From positions 35,915,340 to 35,979,339 of the forward strand of contig CM057153.1 of NCBI GenBank assembly GCA_029962745.1: a stretch of 64,000 nucleotides of DNA, written 5' to 3'. Numbering within the stretch: position 1 is the first letter of the stretch; every line of letters starts with the position of its first letter. Both the position numbers and the translations under genes were made by a program. Below are positions 49,130 to 60,128 of this stretch, piece by piece. Origin of the DNA: Echinometra lucunter (taxonomy: Eukaryota; Echinodermata; Echinoidea; Camarodonta; Echinometridae). The notes beneath the pieces were generated by a model that saw nothing but the letters and a program-made list of their open reading frames with translations, searched no databases and had not been told where the DNA came from.

Positions 49130-49500
49130 GGCCGAAATTCACAAAGTGGTTTGAATTTAGACCATGGTTCATGCAAATTTTGTGGTGTAAGTGCGCTTGC
49201 TTTAGCACGTACACTAAGAAAGGTCCAATAATGAATGTGCTTGTTTGGCAAAGGGTGTCATTTGCCATGGTTTAGACCATGGTTTATGTAAATTTTTGCA
49301 TGGTTTATTTGAATTAATTTACATAAACCGTGGTCTTAATCATAGCAACTGGCGTGAATTTAGCTGTCTTTGCCACACACGTGCATTCATTATTAGAATT
49401 TTCTTAGTGTACACGCTAAAGCAAGCGCACTTATACTTATACCACATAATTTGAATAAACCATGATCTGAGTTTAAACCACCTTGGTGAATTCCAGGCCA
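49130..49500. mobile_element. Foldback element, ~95-bp inverted arms
   Basis: Left arm aattcacaaagtggtttgaa through agtgcgcttgctttagc; the right arm, reverse-complemented, reads aattcaccaaggtggtttaa through agtgcgcttgctttagc. A second, nested palindrome around 49266-49341 pairs agaccatggtttatgtaaa with tttacataaaccgtggtct. Located in the intron between exons E22 and E23. Confidence 0.88.
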
Positions 49501-49824
49501 ACATCTTAACATATTTTGTATGATTATAACTTTGTAATGAGGTACTTAAAGATATGTAAATAGATGGCTGTTGGGGGGGGGGGGGGAGGGGGAATGACAA
49601 TTACGTATTACTTTGATCATCTTAATGCAAAACCAATATAACTAGACATGTTGTGTACCGAGTTACTTTTGTTATGAAGTGGAAAAAATATTCTAGAAGC
49701 TTGACTTTCAGGTCTGAACTTTTCATTGATATACATGGTAAATGTATGAAATCTACAGATGATCAAAAACTTGTGGAAGTTAATAACACAACTGATAAAA
49801 ACCTACAAATCTACTCTTTTACAG

Positions 49825-49980
49825 GGGATGGTCTACTTGGAGGATAAACATCTTATTCATCGTGACCTGGCAGCTAGGAACGTCCTTGTTCAGAGTCCAG
49901 CCCAAGTCAAGATCACTGATTTTGGTCTGGCCAAGTTCTTGGAAGTAGACTCCAACGAGTACAAAGCTCAGGGTGGCAAG
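49825..49980 (+). CDS. EGFR: EGFR exon E23: kinase catalytic and activation loops
   Basis: 156 nt, as in vertebrate exon 21, phases 0/0. It contains [13 protein letters not shown] (catalytic Asp in HRD), [13 protein letters not shown] (metal-binding DFG) and NEYKAQGGK with the activation-loop tyrosine. All residues needed for an active kinase at these sites are present. An inverted-repeat element begins only 22 nt downstream of its donor. Confidence 0.98.
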
Positions 49981-50002
49981 GTAAGCTGAGGATGAAGGGT
50001 CA

Positions 50003-50152
50003 GGGCCCCGTGTCATAAAACTCTTCATCAATAACAAGTTGCAATAACTGTTACAAGCCACTGAAATCCTTGCATCTGATTGGCTGACAACAAATTTGTC
50101 ATAGAAATGTGGCAGTTGTTACTGATAACAAGTTCTATGAAACAGGGTCCCG
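50003..50152. mobile_element. MITE, about 150 bp, next to a kinase exon
   Basis: Ends gggccccgtgtcataaaact and, reverse-complemented, ccgggaccctgtttcataga. The core has gcatctgattggctgacaac. It starts 22 nt after the donor of E23. Confidence 0.85.
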
Positions 50153-50707
50153 GTCCTGCATCATTGGGCTCATTGCAGAATCCAAGTCACACACATGGAT
50201 AAATGGAAGTTCACTCCTTTACTTTTGTTAATTGAAATAAAAGTACAGATAAGAGAAAATAGATCAATGCAGTGAAGTTGAAGGAAATGTTGTATAGGAT
50301 AGGAAACTCATTAATTTCAAGTATTTTTAAGTTGCGATAAGTTGAATACAATTGGTTACCCAGTGATTTAATTGTGGAGCCCTTTTCCTGTTCTGTGTAC
50401 TAATAATGTCATAAAAGGACTGTTGTCAGTTTTGTTTTTTTCAATGAAAATAAGAGTATGAGACCAAGAATTTAATATTAAGTTTCATACCTGCGACTTC
50501 ACTAAGTCCTTTGACTAGATTCTTAGCTATATTTTCCCGATTTTCATACCTGTGTATTAAAAATCTTTTGGATGCTTCATTTACATGAGTTGTGTTGTTT
50601 TGTCATTTGGTAATTCTAGCAATAAGTGGACCAATTTCTTAGAGTACACAGTCAGTAGTATGTTTTTAAATGTGTTGAACAGGTAGTCTCATTATTTGTT
50701 ATTTCAG

Positions 50708-50783
50708 ATGCCCATTAAATGGTTGGCCTTAGAGTGCATTCAGTTCAGGAGATTCTCACATAAAAGTGACGTTTGGAGTTTTG
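50708..50783 (+). CDS. EGFR: EGFR exon E24: kinase activation-segment end (P+1, APE-like)
   Basis: 76 nt, equal to vertebrate exon 22, phase 0 in and 1 out. It encodes [20 protein letters not shown] followed by DVWSFG. KWLALE is the ALE variant of the APE motif typical of ErbB kinases; DVWSFG is kinase subdomain IX. Confidence 0.97.
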
Positions 50784-51169
50784 GTAAGCAATTTAGACTG
50801 CTGTATCCCATTCATATTGCATTTTTCTTGTTCCAGTGATACATGTACATGTATTTTGGTTATCAAATTCAAGGTCTGAAACAAATTTTCATATGATAAA
50901 TTTTATCACTTCTGATGAGGATTTTTTGTTTTCATTTTGCTTTATTGCTCCCCAATTCAAATTGAGTATTTAGTAGTAAGCTAAATGCCATATTGTTGAT
51001 TTTTCTTGCTCCTACAATACAATAAGAGACCTTTAATCCATTGACTGCATTACATTCATGTATTACTTTCAGTAAAATCACCTCATTGTCAACAATTTTA
51101 TCTGCATTTATACATCTCTGAATGTATAAATGCAGACTGTACCCTTAAAACCATTTTTCCTTTGTGTAG

Positions 51170-51316
51170 GTGTCACCCTTTGGGAACTGATGACCTTTGG
51201 AGGGAAGCCCTATGAAGGGGTAAAAGCTAGAGAGGTTCCAGAGCTCTTAGAGAGGGGCGAGAGGTTACCCCAGCCCCCGATCTGTACTATTGACATATAC
51301 ATGCTGATGGTCAAAT
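51170..51316 (+). CDS. EGFR: EGFR exon E25: kinase C-lobe
   Basis: 147 nt, equal to vertebrate exon 23, phases 1/1. It encodes [20 protein letters not shown] and then [20 protein letters not shown]. The [13 protein letters not shown] block is near-invariant in ErbB receptors. Confidence 0.98.
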
Positions 51317-51762
51317 GTAAGTTGCATATCATAAATTAGTCCCTTATTACTATCGATTGAAAATCCCACCCCAAAAATGTTTATTTTCTGTTGTACATTT
51401 GGTTGAAAAAGTTTCTTTGTTTTGCCCTGAAGTAGAAACAGGTACATAGTTGTGAAGGTTATTTCACCATCAAATCTCACAAATTTAAAAAAATTTAGAC
51501 CTAAATTTGACTAATGAAAGTTGAATGAGGATTGATATTCAATATCTTGTTTCATTTGATTATCTTTTTAAAGTACATTTTCCATGCTCAAAGTCAAAAT
51601 TGAATTTATGTGGACAAACAGATCAAAGATTTTTCTAATTTCAAATTTTCTATGCTTTATGTATTTTGATGAAGAATTTGGGAAACCAAAATAATATCTG
51701 TTGATAAATGAAAATGCCTACATCCTGGTCCCAAACCCCTTCCTTACTTTTCTTTTCATAAG

Positions 51763-51860
51763 GTTGGTTGATTGATGAAGATAGCCGACCAACCTTCAAG
51801 CAGCTGCAAGAAGAGCTAGAGAGAATGACCAAAGACCCCCAGAGATATCTAGTCATCCAG
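51763..51860 (+). CDS. EGFR: EGFR exon E26: end of kinase domain
   Basis: 98 nt, equal to vertebrate exon 24, phase 1 in and 0 out. It encodes [20 protein letters not shown] and [18 protein letters not shown] contains the conserved arginine of kinase subdomain [11 protein letters not shown] marks the end of the ErbB kinase domain. Confidence 0.98.
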
Positions 51861-52276
51861 GTATGTCATCTTGTAGCAATTTTTTGATGTGTTTGACTTG
51901 TGGAATACTGAATTTTTACAGTTCCTGTTGGTCTTGTACAGGAACTAATCATTATTTCCTGTAGGGTATGAACTGACCTTTTCACAGCTGTTTGTGGTTC
52001 GAAGCACCAAGTTTTTATGTTTGTAAATGATTTCTTTTGGGTGGGGGGGGAGGAGTTCTTCTTTTCCTTGAAATTTATCATGGGCTTATTGGTTTTCTGA
52101 TGGTGAGTAATTGATATGGGTCTTTGATTACAAATAAAAAATACTTGTTCTGAAACTTGATGGTAACATTATGGCGAAATTGGTGTTAAGTTCAGAAAAT
52201 ATGAATCACCTACTTATAATGATATATAACCCTTTCTCTCTGTGTCTCTCTGTGTCTCTCTCTGTCTCTCTCTCAG

Positions 52277-52456
52277 AATGATGGTGTAATGTCCCTGCCC
52301 AGCCCCACCCCGTCAGATTTTTACAAGACCCTGATGCAGGACACAGAATCCGGAGCTGACCCTGACTTACTCATGGACGCCGAGGACTACTTACAACCAA
52401 TGAGCCTTACTGCAAACAACCTGACCTACGAGAGTCAGCAAGGTTTCTTCCCTTCA
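52277..52456 (+). CDS. EGFR: EGFR exon E27: proximal C-terminal tail
   Basis: 180 nt, phases 0/0 (168 nt in vertebrate exon 25). It encodes MSLPSPTPSDFYKTLMQD, LLMDAEDYLQPM and ESQQGFFPS. DAEDYLQP corresponds to the first tail autophosphorylation site of vertebrate EGFR (DADEYLIP), and QQGFF is conserved right after it. The preceding intron ends in a CT/TCTGTC microsatellite that forms the polypyrimidine tract. Confidence 0.96.
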
Positions 52457-52572
52457 GTGAGTTATCTTACATCCATTTTAATGGAGTAATTTATATAACC
52501 TATCCTAGATCTGACTCACATTTATATGATTAGTTTCTTTCTGCTTAATGCAGTAGCAATAAAGGTGAGAAT

Positions 52573-52684
52573 GTTGATGATGATGATGATGATGATGATT
52601 ATGATAGTGATGACAATTATATTCATGATGGGGATGAATATGATGATGATGATGATGATGATGGTGGATGATGATGGTGATGAT
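52573..52684. repeat. GAT/ATG trinucleotide microsatellite
   Basis: Imperfect (GAT)n, interrupted by ATT and GGG variants, inside the intron after exon E27. Open frames of repeated Met/Asp or Ile on the two strands come only from this repeat. Confidence 0.95.
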
Positions 52685-52818
52685 GCAGTTGATGTTATGG
52701 CAATGATGGGGATGGTGACTACACTGATCTTGATAACAATCATTTAATTTTTAAACTCTTGAACAGGTTCTTGTTTTTATAACCTTTGACCTTTGCTCAC
52801 CATTCTCGTTTATGACAG

Positions 52819-52954
52819 AATGGTGCTGGATCCAAGTCTCCGACAGGAAAACCTCGTGGTCCATTGAGAAAGGATAGCAGTCTTCTACGCTACTGTCAAG
52901 ACCCAACAGCCAAGGAGAACTTTGACAGGCAGAACAGTAACACCAGTGGCAATG
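52819..52954 (+). CDS. EGFR: EGFR exon E28: C-terminal tail
   Basis: 136 nt, phase 0 in and 1 out. It encodes NGAGSKSPTGKPRGPLRK, DSSLLRYCQDPTAKENFD and RQNSNTSGN. SLLRYCQDPT aligns with the tail motif LQRYSSDPT of vertebrate EGFR, so the order of tail elements is kept. Confidence 0.93.
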
Positions 52955-52974
52955 GTGAGATTTACTATCTTCTG

Positions 52975-53482
52975 TAATGCTATGTTCACACCTTTGTGTA
53001 TTTGTTGCGTATTGACCGAACGCAGAGATAAGCAGTCATACCCAATAAAGCGCAATGAAACGTGCTCTACTCGTACTCAATGCACAGACTAGCGCATAGG
53101 CCTGCGCTGGCCGCTCGCTAGTTTTAAAAATTTTTTTAATTATCACAAGCAAGCGCAAGGTCAAATTGTCTCTTTATTGGAGCGCTTGTCATTGCCTATA
53201 GCTGCGTTTCTTGCACGAATTACCTCGCTTTAGCTCGTTGTTGTTCGCATGATTGCGCGTAATGTTGCGCTGTTGCTCGCATACCACTCGCAGCAGCAAG
53301 AACCGCTGCGTCAGTGCTCGATATACTGCGAGTTTAGCTCGTGCACCATTTGCTTTGTATGAGCTACATACGCAATAGTGTGACTGCTCGCGTCAGATTT
53401 GCTGCGTATTGCTGGGTACGGCTGCGAATTGATAGCGCAGCAATACGCAAGCCAAATACGCAAAGGTGTGAACGTAGCATTA
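52975..53482. mobile_element. CG-rich MITE-like element, 508 bp
   Basis: Terminal repeats taatgctatgttcacacctt and, reverse-complemented, taatgctacgttcacacctt; similarity continues for about 40 bp. The interior is full of GCG, TGCTCGC and GCGCAA words, unlike the AT-rich host intron. It begins 20 nt after the donor of exon E28. Confidence 0.88.
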
Positions 53483-53624
53483 AGCAAGTTATCCTAAAAT
53501 TATTGGTAGAAATATTAGGGAAGCAGGTTTGATAGTGAGAGATTGAATAAAATCAGACAATGAAAATTTTTTGGAATGTTGCAGTTACTATATGAGAATT
53601 TCATCGTGTACATGTAGCATTGAG

Positions 53625-54040
53625 TTAACCCATTCATGACAGGAATTATTTAAAGCCTAATTTGATCAGCTTTTATCCTTCAAATTGGCAACACCAACTT
53701 TTTTATTTTATTGCTACATTTTTCTTATAAAACGTCATGTATCTGAAATGAATATAAATTGACAGAAATTGTGATGAGAAGTCAAAAAGTTGCCAATTTG
53801 CAGGGGAAAACGGTGATTTTAAACTTTCTATCACATTGCCAATTTAAGGATTTTAATGCTTATTTTCCCTTAAAAAATTTTCAGCATCAAACAACGAATA
53901 TTGACGCAACCAAAATGGGTACAGTTTGTGTAGAATTTTTTGCTCTTTCTGCTCATGTATTTGGTATGAATTTTAGGGTTTTGCATTAAAAGATATTAGG
54001 CCAAACCACAAAATGTGGACCTCTGTCACGAATGGGTTAA
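53625..54040. mobile_element. MITE-like element, 416 bp
   Basis: Ends ttaacccattcatgacagg and, reverse-complemented, ttaacccattcgtgacaga. AT-rich interior without coding capacity. Confidence 0.75.
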
Positions 54041-54185
54041 TGATGCTAGATGTGAGTACATTTATCTACTGCCTTATAGCATACTCAAACATGTTCATGT
54101 CTTGCAGCTATCAATAGCACATCAACAAAATAATCATACATTTTGCAGTTTTAGTTGTATTGCCGGTGTTACAGTGCTGTTACTT

Positions 54186-55694
54186 ATTGTCTCGCCCACC
54201 GGAGGTGAAGGCGAGACTAAGGGATCCAAATGTCGTCCGTCCGTCGTCCGTCCGTCGTCCGTCCGTCGTCCGTCCGTCCGTCCGTCACAAACGTTATGAA
54301 AGATAACTTGGCAACCGTGACTCACTTTTCAACCAAACTTGGGTTGTAGATGCACTAAGGGGACCTGCATGTTATGGTCCAGTCAGAGGTCACATGGTAA
54401 GGTCAAAGGTCATTTCAGGTCAAACGTTAAAGTTTACGTGCAAGACTCTCTTATGACACAAAACTCTGCAACCGTGACTCACTTTTCAACCAAACTTGGG
54501 TTGTAGATGCCCTAAGCGGACCTGCATGTTATGCTCTAGTCAGAGGTCACATGGTAAGGTCAAAGGTCATTTTAGGTCAAACGTTAAAATTTACGTGCAA
54601 GACTCTCTTATGACACAAAACTCTGCAACTGTGTGACACTGTTCAATCAAACTTGGGTTGTAGATGCACTAAGGGGACCTGCATCTTATTGTCCAGTCAG
54701 AGGTCACATGGTAAGGTCAAAGGTCATTTCAGGTCAAATGTTAAAGTTGACGTGCAAGACTCTCTTATCACACATAACTTTGCAACCGTGACTCACTTTT
54801 CAACCAAACTTGGGTTGTAGATGCACTGAGGGGACCTGCATGTTATGGTCTAGTCAGAGGTCACATGGTAAGGTCAAAGGTCATTTCAGGTCAAACGTTG
54901 AAGTTTACGTGCAAGACTCTCTTATGACTCAAAACTCTGCAACCGTGTGACACTTATCTATCAAACTTGGGTTGTCGATGCACTAAGGGGACCTGCATGT
55001 TATGGTCCAGTCATAGGTCACATGGTAAGGTCAAAGGTCATTTCAGGTCAAACATTAAAGTTTACGTGCAAGACTCTCTTATGACACAAAACTCTGCAAC
55101 CGTGTGACACTTATCTATCAAACTTGGGTTGTAGATGCACTAAGGGGACCTGCATGTTATGGTCCAGTCAGAGGTCACATGGTCAGGTCAAAGGTCATTA
55201 CAGGTCAAACGTTGAACGGTTAAAGTTTACGTGCAAGACTCTCTTATGACACAAAACTTTGCAACCGTGTCACACTTTTCAGTCAAACTTGGGTTGCAGA
55301 TCACTAAGGGGAAGTGCATGTTATCATTCTGTTGGACTTCACATGATAAGGTGAAAGGTCATTGGAGGTCATATGTTACAGATGTTTTCAAATTCTTGAA
55401 TTTGCTTTTCCTCTGTCATTTCTTGTATTTCAAACGTTAAAGTTTACCTGCAAGACTCTCTTATGACGCATAACTTGGCACATGTTGCTGCAATAGCAAC
55501 CAAATTTGGGTGATAGATGCACTAGGGGTACATTCATGCTATTGTGCTGTCAGGTCACATGGTAAGGTGAAAGGTCATTTTAGGTCAAACTTTACGACCT
55601 GCAAGACTTTCTTGTGACATCAAACTTGGTTAGGGCAAGGGATGTACTTGGGGAAACTTTCGTGTTATTTAGCCACGGGTGGGCGAGACACAAT
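54186..55694. mobile_element. TIR element filled with ~157-bp tandem repeats
   Basis: Ends attgtctcgcccacc and, reverse-complemented, attgtgtctcgcccaccc. Inside, a CCGT microsatellite (54240-54285) precedes seven to eight units. Landmark TTACGTGCAAGACTCTCTTA lies near 54434, 54591, 54747, 54905, 55062, 55227 and 55444, spacing 156-165 except for the last. Units carry AGGTCACATGGTAAGGTCAA, an array of AGGTCA half-sites. Confidence 0.88.
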
Positions 55695-55762
55695 CTTCCT
55701 ATTGGCTTGTTTTAATGAAATGTCCTCATTTTAACACCATCTTTCTCCTGTTTTATTCTTAG

Positions 55763-55831
55763 ATCCAAACCTGAATGACGACTACTTGATACCAAATGAC
55801 AAGCTCGACAGCTTCAAACCCTTGATGGAAG
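55763..55831 (+). CDS. EGFR: EGFR exon E29: C-terminal tail, YLIP motif
   Basis: 69 nt, phases 1/1. It encodes DPNLNDDYLIPNDKLDSF and KPLME. DDYLIP resembles ErbB tail tyrosine sites bound by SH2 domains. Acceptor ttattcttag follows an intron almost filled with inverted-repeat elements. Confidence 0.9.
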
Positions 55832-56451
55832 GTAATGTTTTTGTTAATACGGTGAATCATCAAAGTTTGATAAAAACAAGAATTACATTAATAGATTATT
55901 TGAATATTTAGGCTTTTTATTAAAAGGTCATATTTGAAATGCCCTCTTCTTCCTCTTTTCTGTTTGTCGTAATCTGGAAAGGGCTCTGCGGCCTATCATG
56001 ACTTTGAATTTTGGAGTTTAAGATCCCAATTTTCAAGCTTATGCTCAGAGGGGGTTGCTTGTAGAAAGTGCTGAAACCTCACTTCCATGAAAACAGAAAT
56101 TAGTTTAATGTTGTATTATAATAAAAATCCAATGCATACAAAAATAGGAATTTGGATTCAAGCTGATAGTAAGTCAAACGACAGACTTTACTTGTGATTC
56201 TCCAGGGACTTGTATCAGCATAATATCTTTAATGTACATTTATCTTGAAAATACACACTTGTGGGTTACCACTATATTGCACTGAAATCCTAATATTTGT
56301 TCATATAGAAAAGAAAGCAAGGAAATTTGTTCAAAGAAGCAACCTCTTGTTCAACATTAATTGTTTACATATTGGCTCTGATAGGTAATGAATAAATGTA
56401 TCGCACTCTTTGATCTGAACTTGAAAGATATTTCTGACTTGGATTTTTCAG

Positions 56452-56984
56452 AAGAGCATGACTACCAGAATGACCCTAGAAGACCTACTGATTTAGGTGA
56501 TAACTACCTCCCTCTCAACGATGGAACTGGTTCTCAGCCTACCACACCCTCAGCTGGCATGATGGACAACTTGGAGTACCATGCTCTCATGGATCAAGCC
56601 TCGCAGGGAGCTAAATCCCCCAGGACGCCCCAGACACCCACCATCAATACCGGTGATCCATGGACTCCCATGCAACAGCAGCATCCGCATCTGATGGCAC
56701 GACAGCATAGCACACCATCGCAACCCAGAACCCCGCCTGGTTACAGCCCCATAGCGCCAAACATGAGCACCAGCACACCCCTCTTGGGTGATGTATCCTT
56801 TGAAGGACCGGTCCCGTCTACCACTCCGATCATGAACGGACAAAACGGGGGACATAAAGGTCTCTACCGCTCACCTCCACCCTCTGTTAGTTCTGGAAGC
56901 CTTGGCAGGCATTCCACAAGGGGTAACGAAATTGATTATGTGAACTCTGATGTTGTTACAGATCGTGGGGAGTCAACGGTTTGA
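56452..56984 (+). CDS. EGFR: EGFR exon E30: terminal coding exon with stop codon
   Basis: Acceptor tttttcag at 56451; 533 nt, phase 1 in, ending at TGA (56982-56984). It encodes 176 residues rich in Pro, Ser, Thr and Gln. Tyrosines lie in docking-like contexts: EEHDYQND, GDNYLPLND, NLEYHALM, GLYRSPPPS and EIDYVNSD near the end. YVNS fits the pYxN consensus for the Grb2 SH2 domain. Proline-directed SP/TP sites are frequent (KSPRTPQTPT). The frame is also open upstream to 56388, but without the tail's character, so the splice site is preferred. Confidence 0.95.
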
Positions 56985-58344
56985 CAAGCTTAAGACATCC
57001 ATAGACTTTCAAGTGGTCATTGCTTCCTTGGATGAAACTGTTTTTCATTATGGCCATGTGTGCATTCTTTCAAAGGATTCAAGCAACAATGGATCCATCA
57101 TGTGCAGCAGAATGAATCCTTCAAAGAGAGTGAATAATGTAGAGGAAAAGACTCACATTGGTTTTACTTGTACTTAAAATATTTTTATGTGATGATATTT
57201 AAACCATGAACAAATGATAGCATTTTCAACTTTAAATGTGATTTATTTTGAAAAATATTGTGTTTTGTGCCAATAATGTGAGGAATAAACTCAAGTATGG
57301 TGCATAAGATTAGCAAGGCTTATCACAAACCAAAGTGTAGGGAACAGTGTGTAATTTTGGATTACAATTTACAACAGAAGTGAATATTAATTGGAGGAAT
57401 TTGGTCTGGCTAAAGTGGAAAATAGGTATTAAGAGTCCAATTCTTGAAATTTATTGCTAGATTGCACTGTTCTTTAACCCATTTAAAGCATTTTTGCAAA
57501 GACTATCTAATGTTGTTTATTTTACATCAAATATTACAATATCTTAAAATAGAAAGCAGATAATAAATACTTCTTTTTTTTTTAAATTTAGGAACCATAA
57601 TTCAATATTTTCGAAAGTGCTTATCAGCTCATAATTATTGGACCACTAATTTAATTCATTCATGACTATTTTTATCTGCTTATTATTCTGCCTGAATCAT
57701 TCTTATAAATGAATGATAACTGAGAAAATATCAGTTTGGTATTTCAAGTTAATTCAATCTATTTTCTACACTGTTCTAAAAATCGTGTTCAGTACTCTTT
57801 GAAAGACAATGCTACATTGTGTCTTTGAGGTAATATGTTATATGTAAACATTGATTCTTTCATCTGTGTGTAGCCGTAAGGTATTGACAAATTCTCATGA
57901 AGTACTTACACATGTATTTATATCATATTAGAGGTAGTATTAAGGTCTGATGAAGGTACTGCATTTTTACAGACACTGGGAGTTATTATGAAATGTTCAT
58001 TATGCAGTTGGTGATTGCATTGAATCAACAATATGTAAACAAAATGACATGCTAATAAGAAAGAAAAAAAAAACGTGCTGGATATTATGCTCCCTGGAAT
58101 CATGTGTTCTATTCCTGGTTCACATTTGCAACAGCTTTGCTTATTTCTTGGCTGTTATGCATTTCCTTCCAAATTCATTTAGTTGACATCGGGAAGTTGA
58201 AGTCTTAAGCATTCAGTGCTGGTTCTGTTTACATTTTATGTTCTGTCATTACGGGACCTCAATAAATAAAGCAAATAATTGTTGGATGTATGTGCAGTTG
58301 AATTTCTTGTACATCTTGTACAGTGCTACAATCTATTACCACCC

Positions 58345-58356
58345 AGAGAGAGAGAA

Positions 58357-58408
<52 letters not shown>
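58345..58408. repeat. GA microsatellite in the 3' region
   Basis: (GA)n with a few AAAG interruptions. Confidence 0.95.
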
Positions 58409-58410
<2 letters not shown>

Positions 58411-60061
58411 AACCTGAGTTGCACCAGATTGTGGTTTTGTACAAGAATCCTTTTTTTTTTACTAAAAAGTTTCATACTTGTTCCAGTGATCAAAGGATTA
58501 CGTAAGATTGTATAATATATGAAATGATAATGATGTGAAACGGCTCAAACTATCATCTGCCACTCATTTCTTGTAATATTCTTCCTTCTTTATATGAAAA
58601 TATTTGAAATGTCATAATATTCACTTCAGTGCATATTTTCGGAGGGGGAGGGGGAGGGGTAATGAAAATAAGGGAATATAGATCATTGTATGGCACTGGA
58701 TTGTCTAGTAATTCACTTTGTATCTAATTCATGAATGATTCATGCACTAAAACTTCTTAACTCTCAAAAATATACAAAAATATTTATCAAATCTATTTTT
58801 GATCTATTTATGAAATGAATGATTCCATATGAAGTTATATACTTGAAGGAATTCAGGTGCTCATAGTAGTTCTATGTATGTATCATGAAGAATTGTCCTT
58901 TTTTACACTAACAATAATGTAGGAACTATTCATCGTTACCCTGGTATTTGATTGCTTTTTTAACTTCACTTAAAATACTGGTGTATTTGACATGAATTCT
59001 TATAAGATCCAACACATAGTAAAACTAGTGCATTTGTTTTGTTTATTGTTGTAGGATGTCTCATAACCTGTATGTGTACCGGTATGTATGTTTTTTGATC
59101 AAAAAGTACTATGTGAAATAATTTAGTATGAGTCTTTATCACTGCCAATGCAACAGCATTCTTGCTTTGCTATTGATGATATAGAACTGTATGTGTACAT
59201 GTATTTTTAGAAATATTATCTCTCTCCCTGTTCTTTTTAATATTTCATGGAAGAGTCTTCAGAGTCAGTAGTGGACATGTTTGTACAGTAAAGGTTGAAT
59301 TCAAATAATTGTGTGGAAGAGTTTTAATGTGGAAGGAAGTTTTAAAATGTACATGTAAGGTTCTGGATTGGATCTTTAATGTAGTGATAGAATTGCAAAT
59401 ACTTGCATATTTGGTTCTCTGCCATGTATTGCCCTTATGTGATGAAGTGTACAGATTTTTATTGTGTATAGCAGGAGAATGACCTGGTTTAGGTGATGTG
59501 AAAATATACGCAGAAACCTATAATCTATTACTAAGTTTCATTTTTTTTGGGGGGGATGCATGCTTAGTGTTTGATTTTCTGGGTAGTCTTGGAACACTTG
59601 AGATTGATTTAACAGAAATGTTAACGAAAATGTCCCCATGTGGAAATGTTGTTGGAATAAAGTTTAACAGAGGAATTTGATACTGTATTGTTCACTGAGA
59701 ACCAGGAGGACATTGCTATTCATTTGCACATAGGGTTTTTGTCTTAAAGCCCACAACATCGTGGGTTTGTTTTGTTTTGATTTTTATTGCATCTATCAAG
59801 AGGGTTTGTTTTTTATGTTAAATTTGATATTCAAGGAACATCTCTCAACCCCAAAATTTTTAATTTTTATTTTTCTATGTAATACTCAGTGGAATAATGT
59901 TAATGCTTTCATTATGTGTTTTTGATAAGATGAGTTTTTTAATTGTTGCTAGTAAAGCAATTCAAAAGCACACCCAAGATATGATTTTCATTTATTTGGG
60001 GTTTTTTTTTTTTACAAATTGAAAGCTGTATTATCAATAAGAAAAAATTAAGAACTGGCCA

Positions 60062-60128
60062 GATCGTTTTTTAATGAATAAGAGTTTCATACTAGATTGT
60101 TTTTTAATGAATGAGAGTTTCATACTGC
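60062..60128. repeat. 33-bp tandem duplication
   Basis: Two copies of a unit containing ttttttaatgaataagagtt then tcatact, differing at a few positions. Confidence 0.9.

Larger units (their letters stand above)
24308..56984 (+). other. EGFR: EGFR/ErbB receptor tyrosine kinase gene, 30 exons seen (5' end missing)
   Basis: Gene span from the first recognised exon to the stop codon. The spliced product would be about 1,500 residues plus a signal peptide encoded outside the recognised exons. Domain order is L1, furin-like cysteine-rich 1, L2, long cysteine-rich 2, transmembrane helix, juxtamembrane segment, tyrosine kinase, tyrosine-containing tail. In the family, ligand binding to L1 and L2 drives dimerisation, kinase activation and tail phosphorylation at the plasma membrane, feeding Ras/MAPK and related signalling. 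All exons lie on the plus strand with GT/AG borders. Exons are numbered here E2 to E30, assuming one missing upstream exon E1. E10a and E10b appear to be alternatives. E11, E13, E18 and E19 contain frame breaks. Confidence 0.96.

Noticed and set aside
52522..52747. Open frames of repeated Met/Asp (plus) and Ile/Val (minus)
   Set aside because: Produced by the GAT microsatellite.
54186..55694. Regular repeats that could suggest a CRISPR array
   Set aside because: Units are ~157 bp without unique spacers, in an animal intron, with transposon-like ends; this is a satellite-bearing element.
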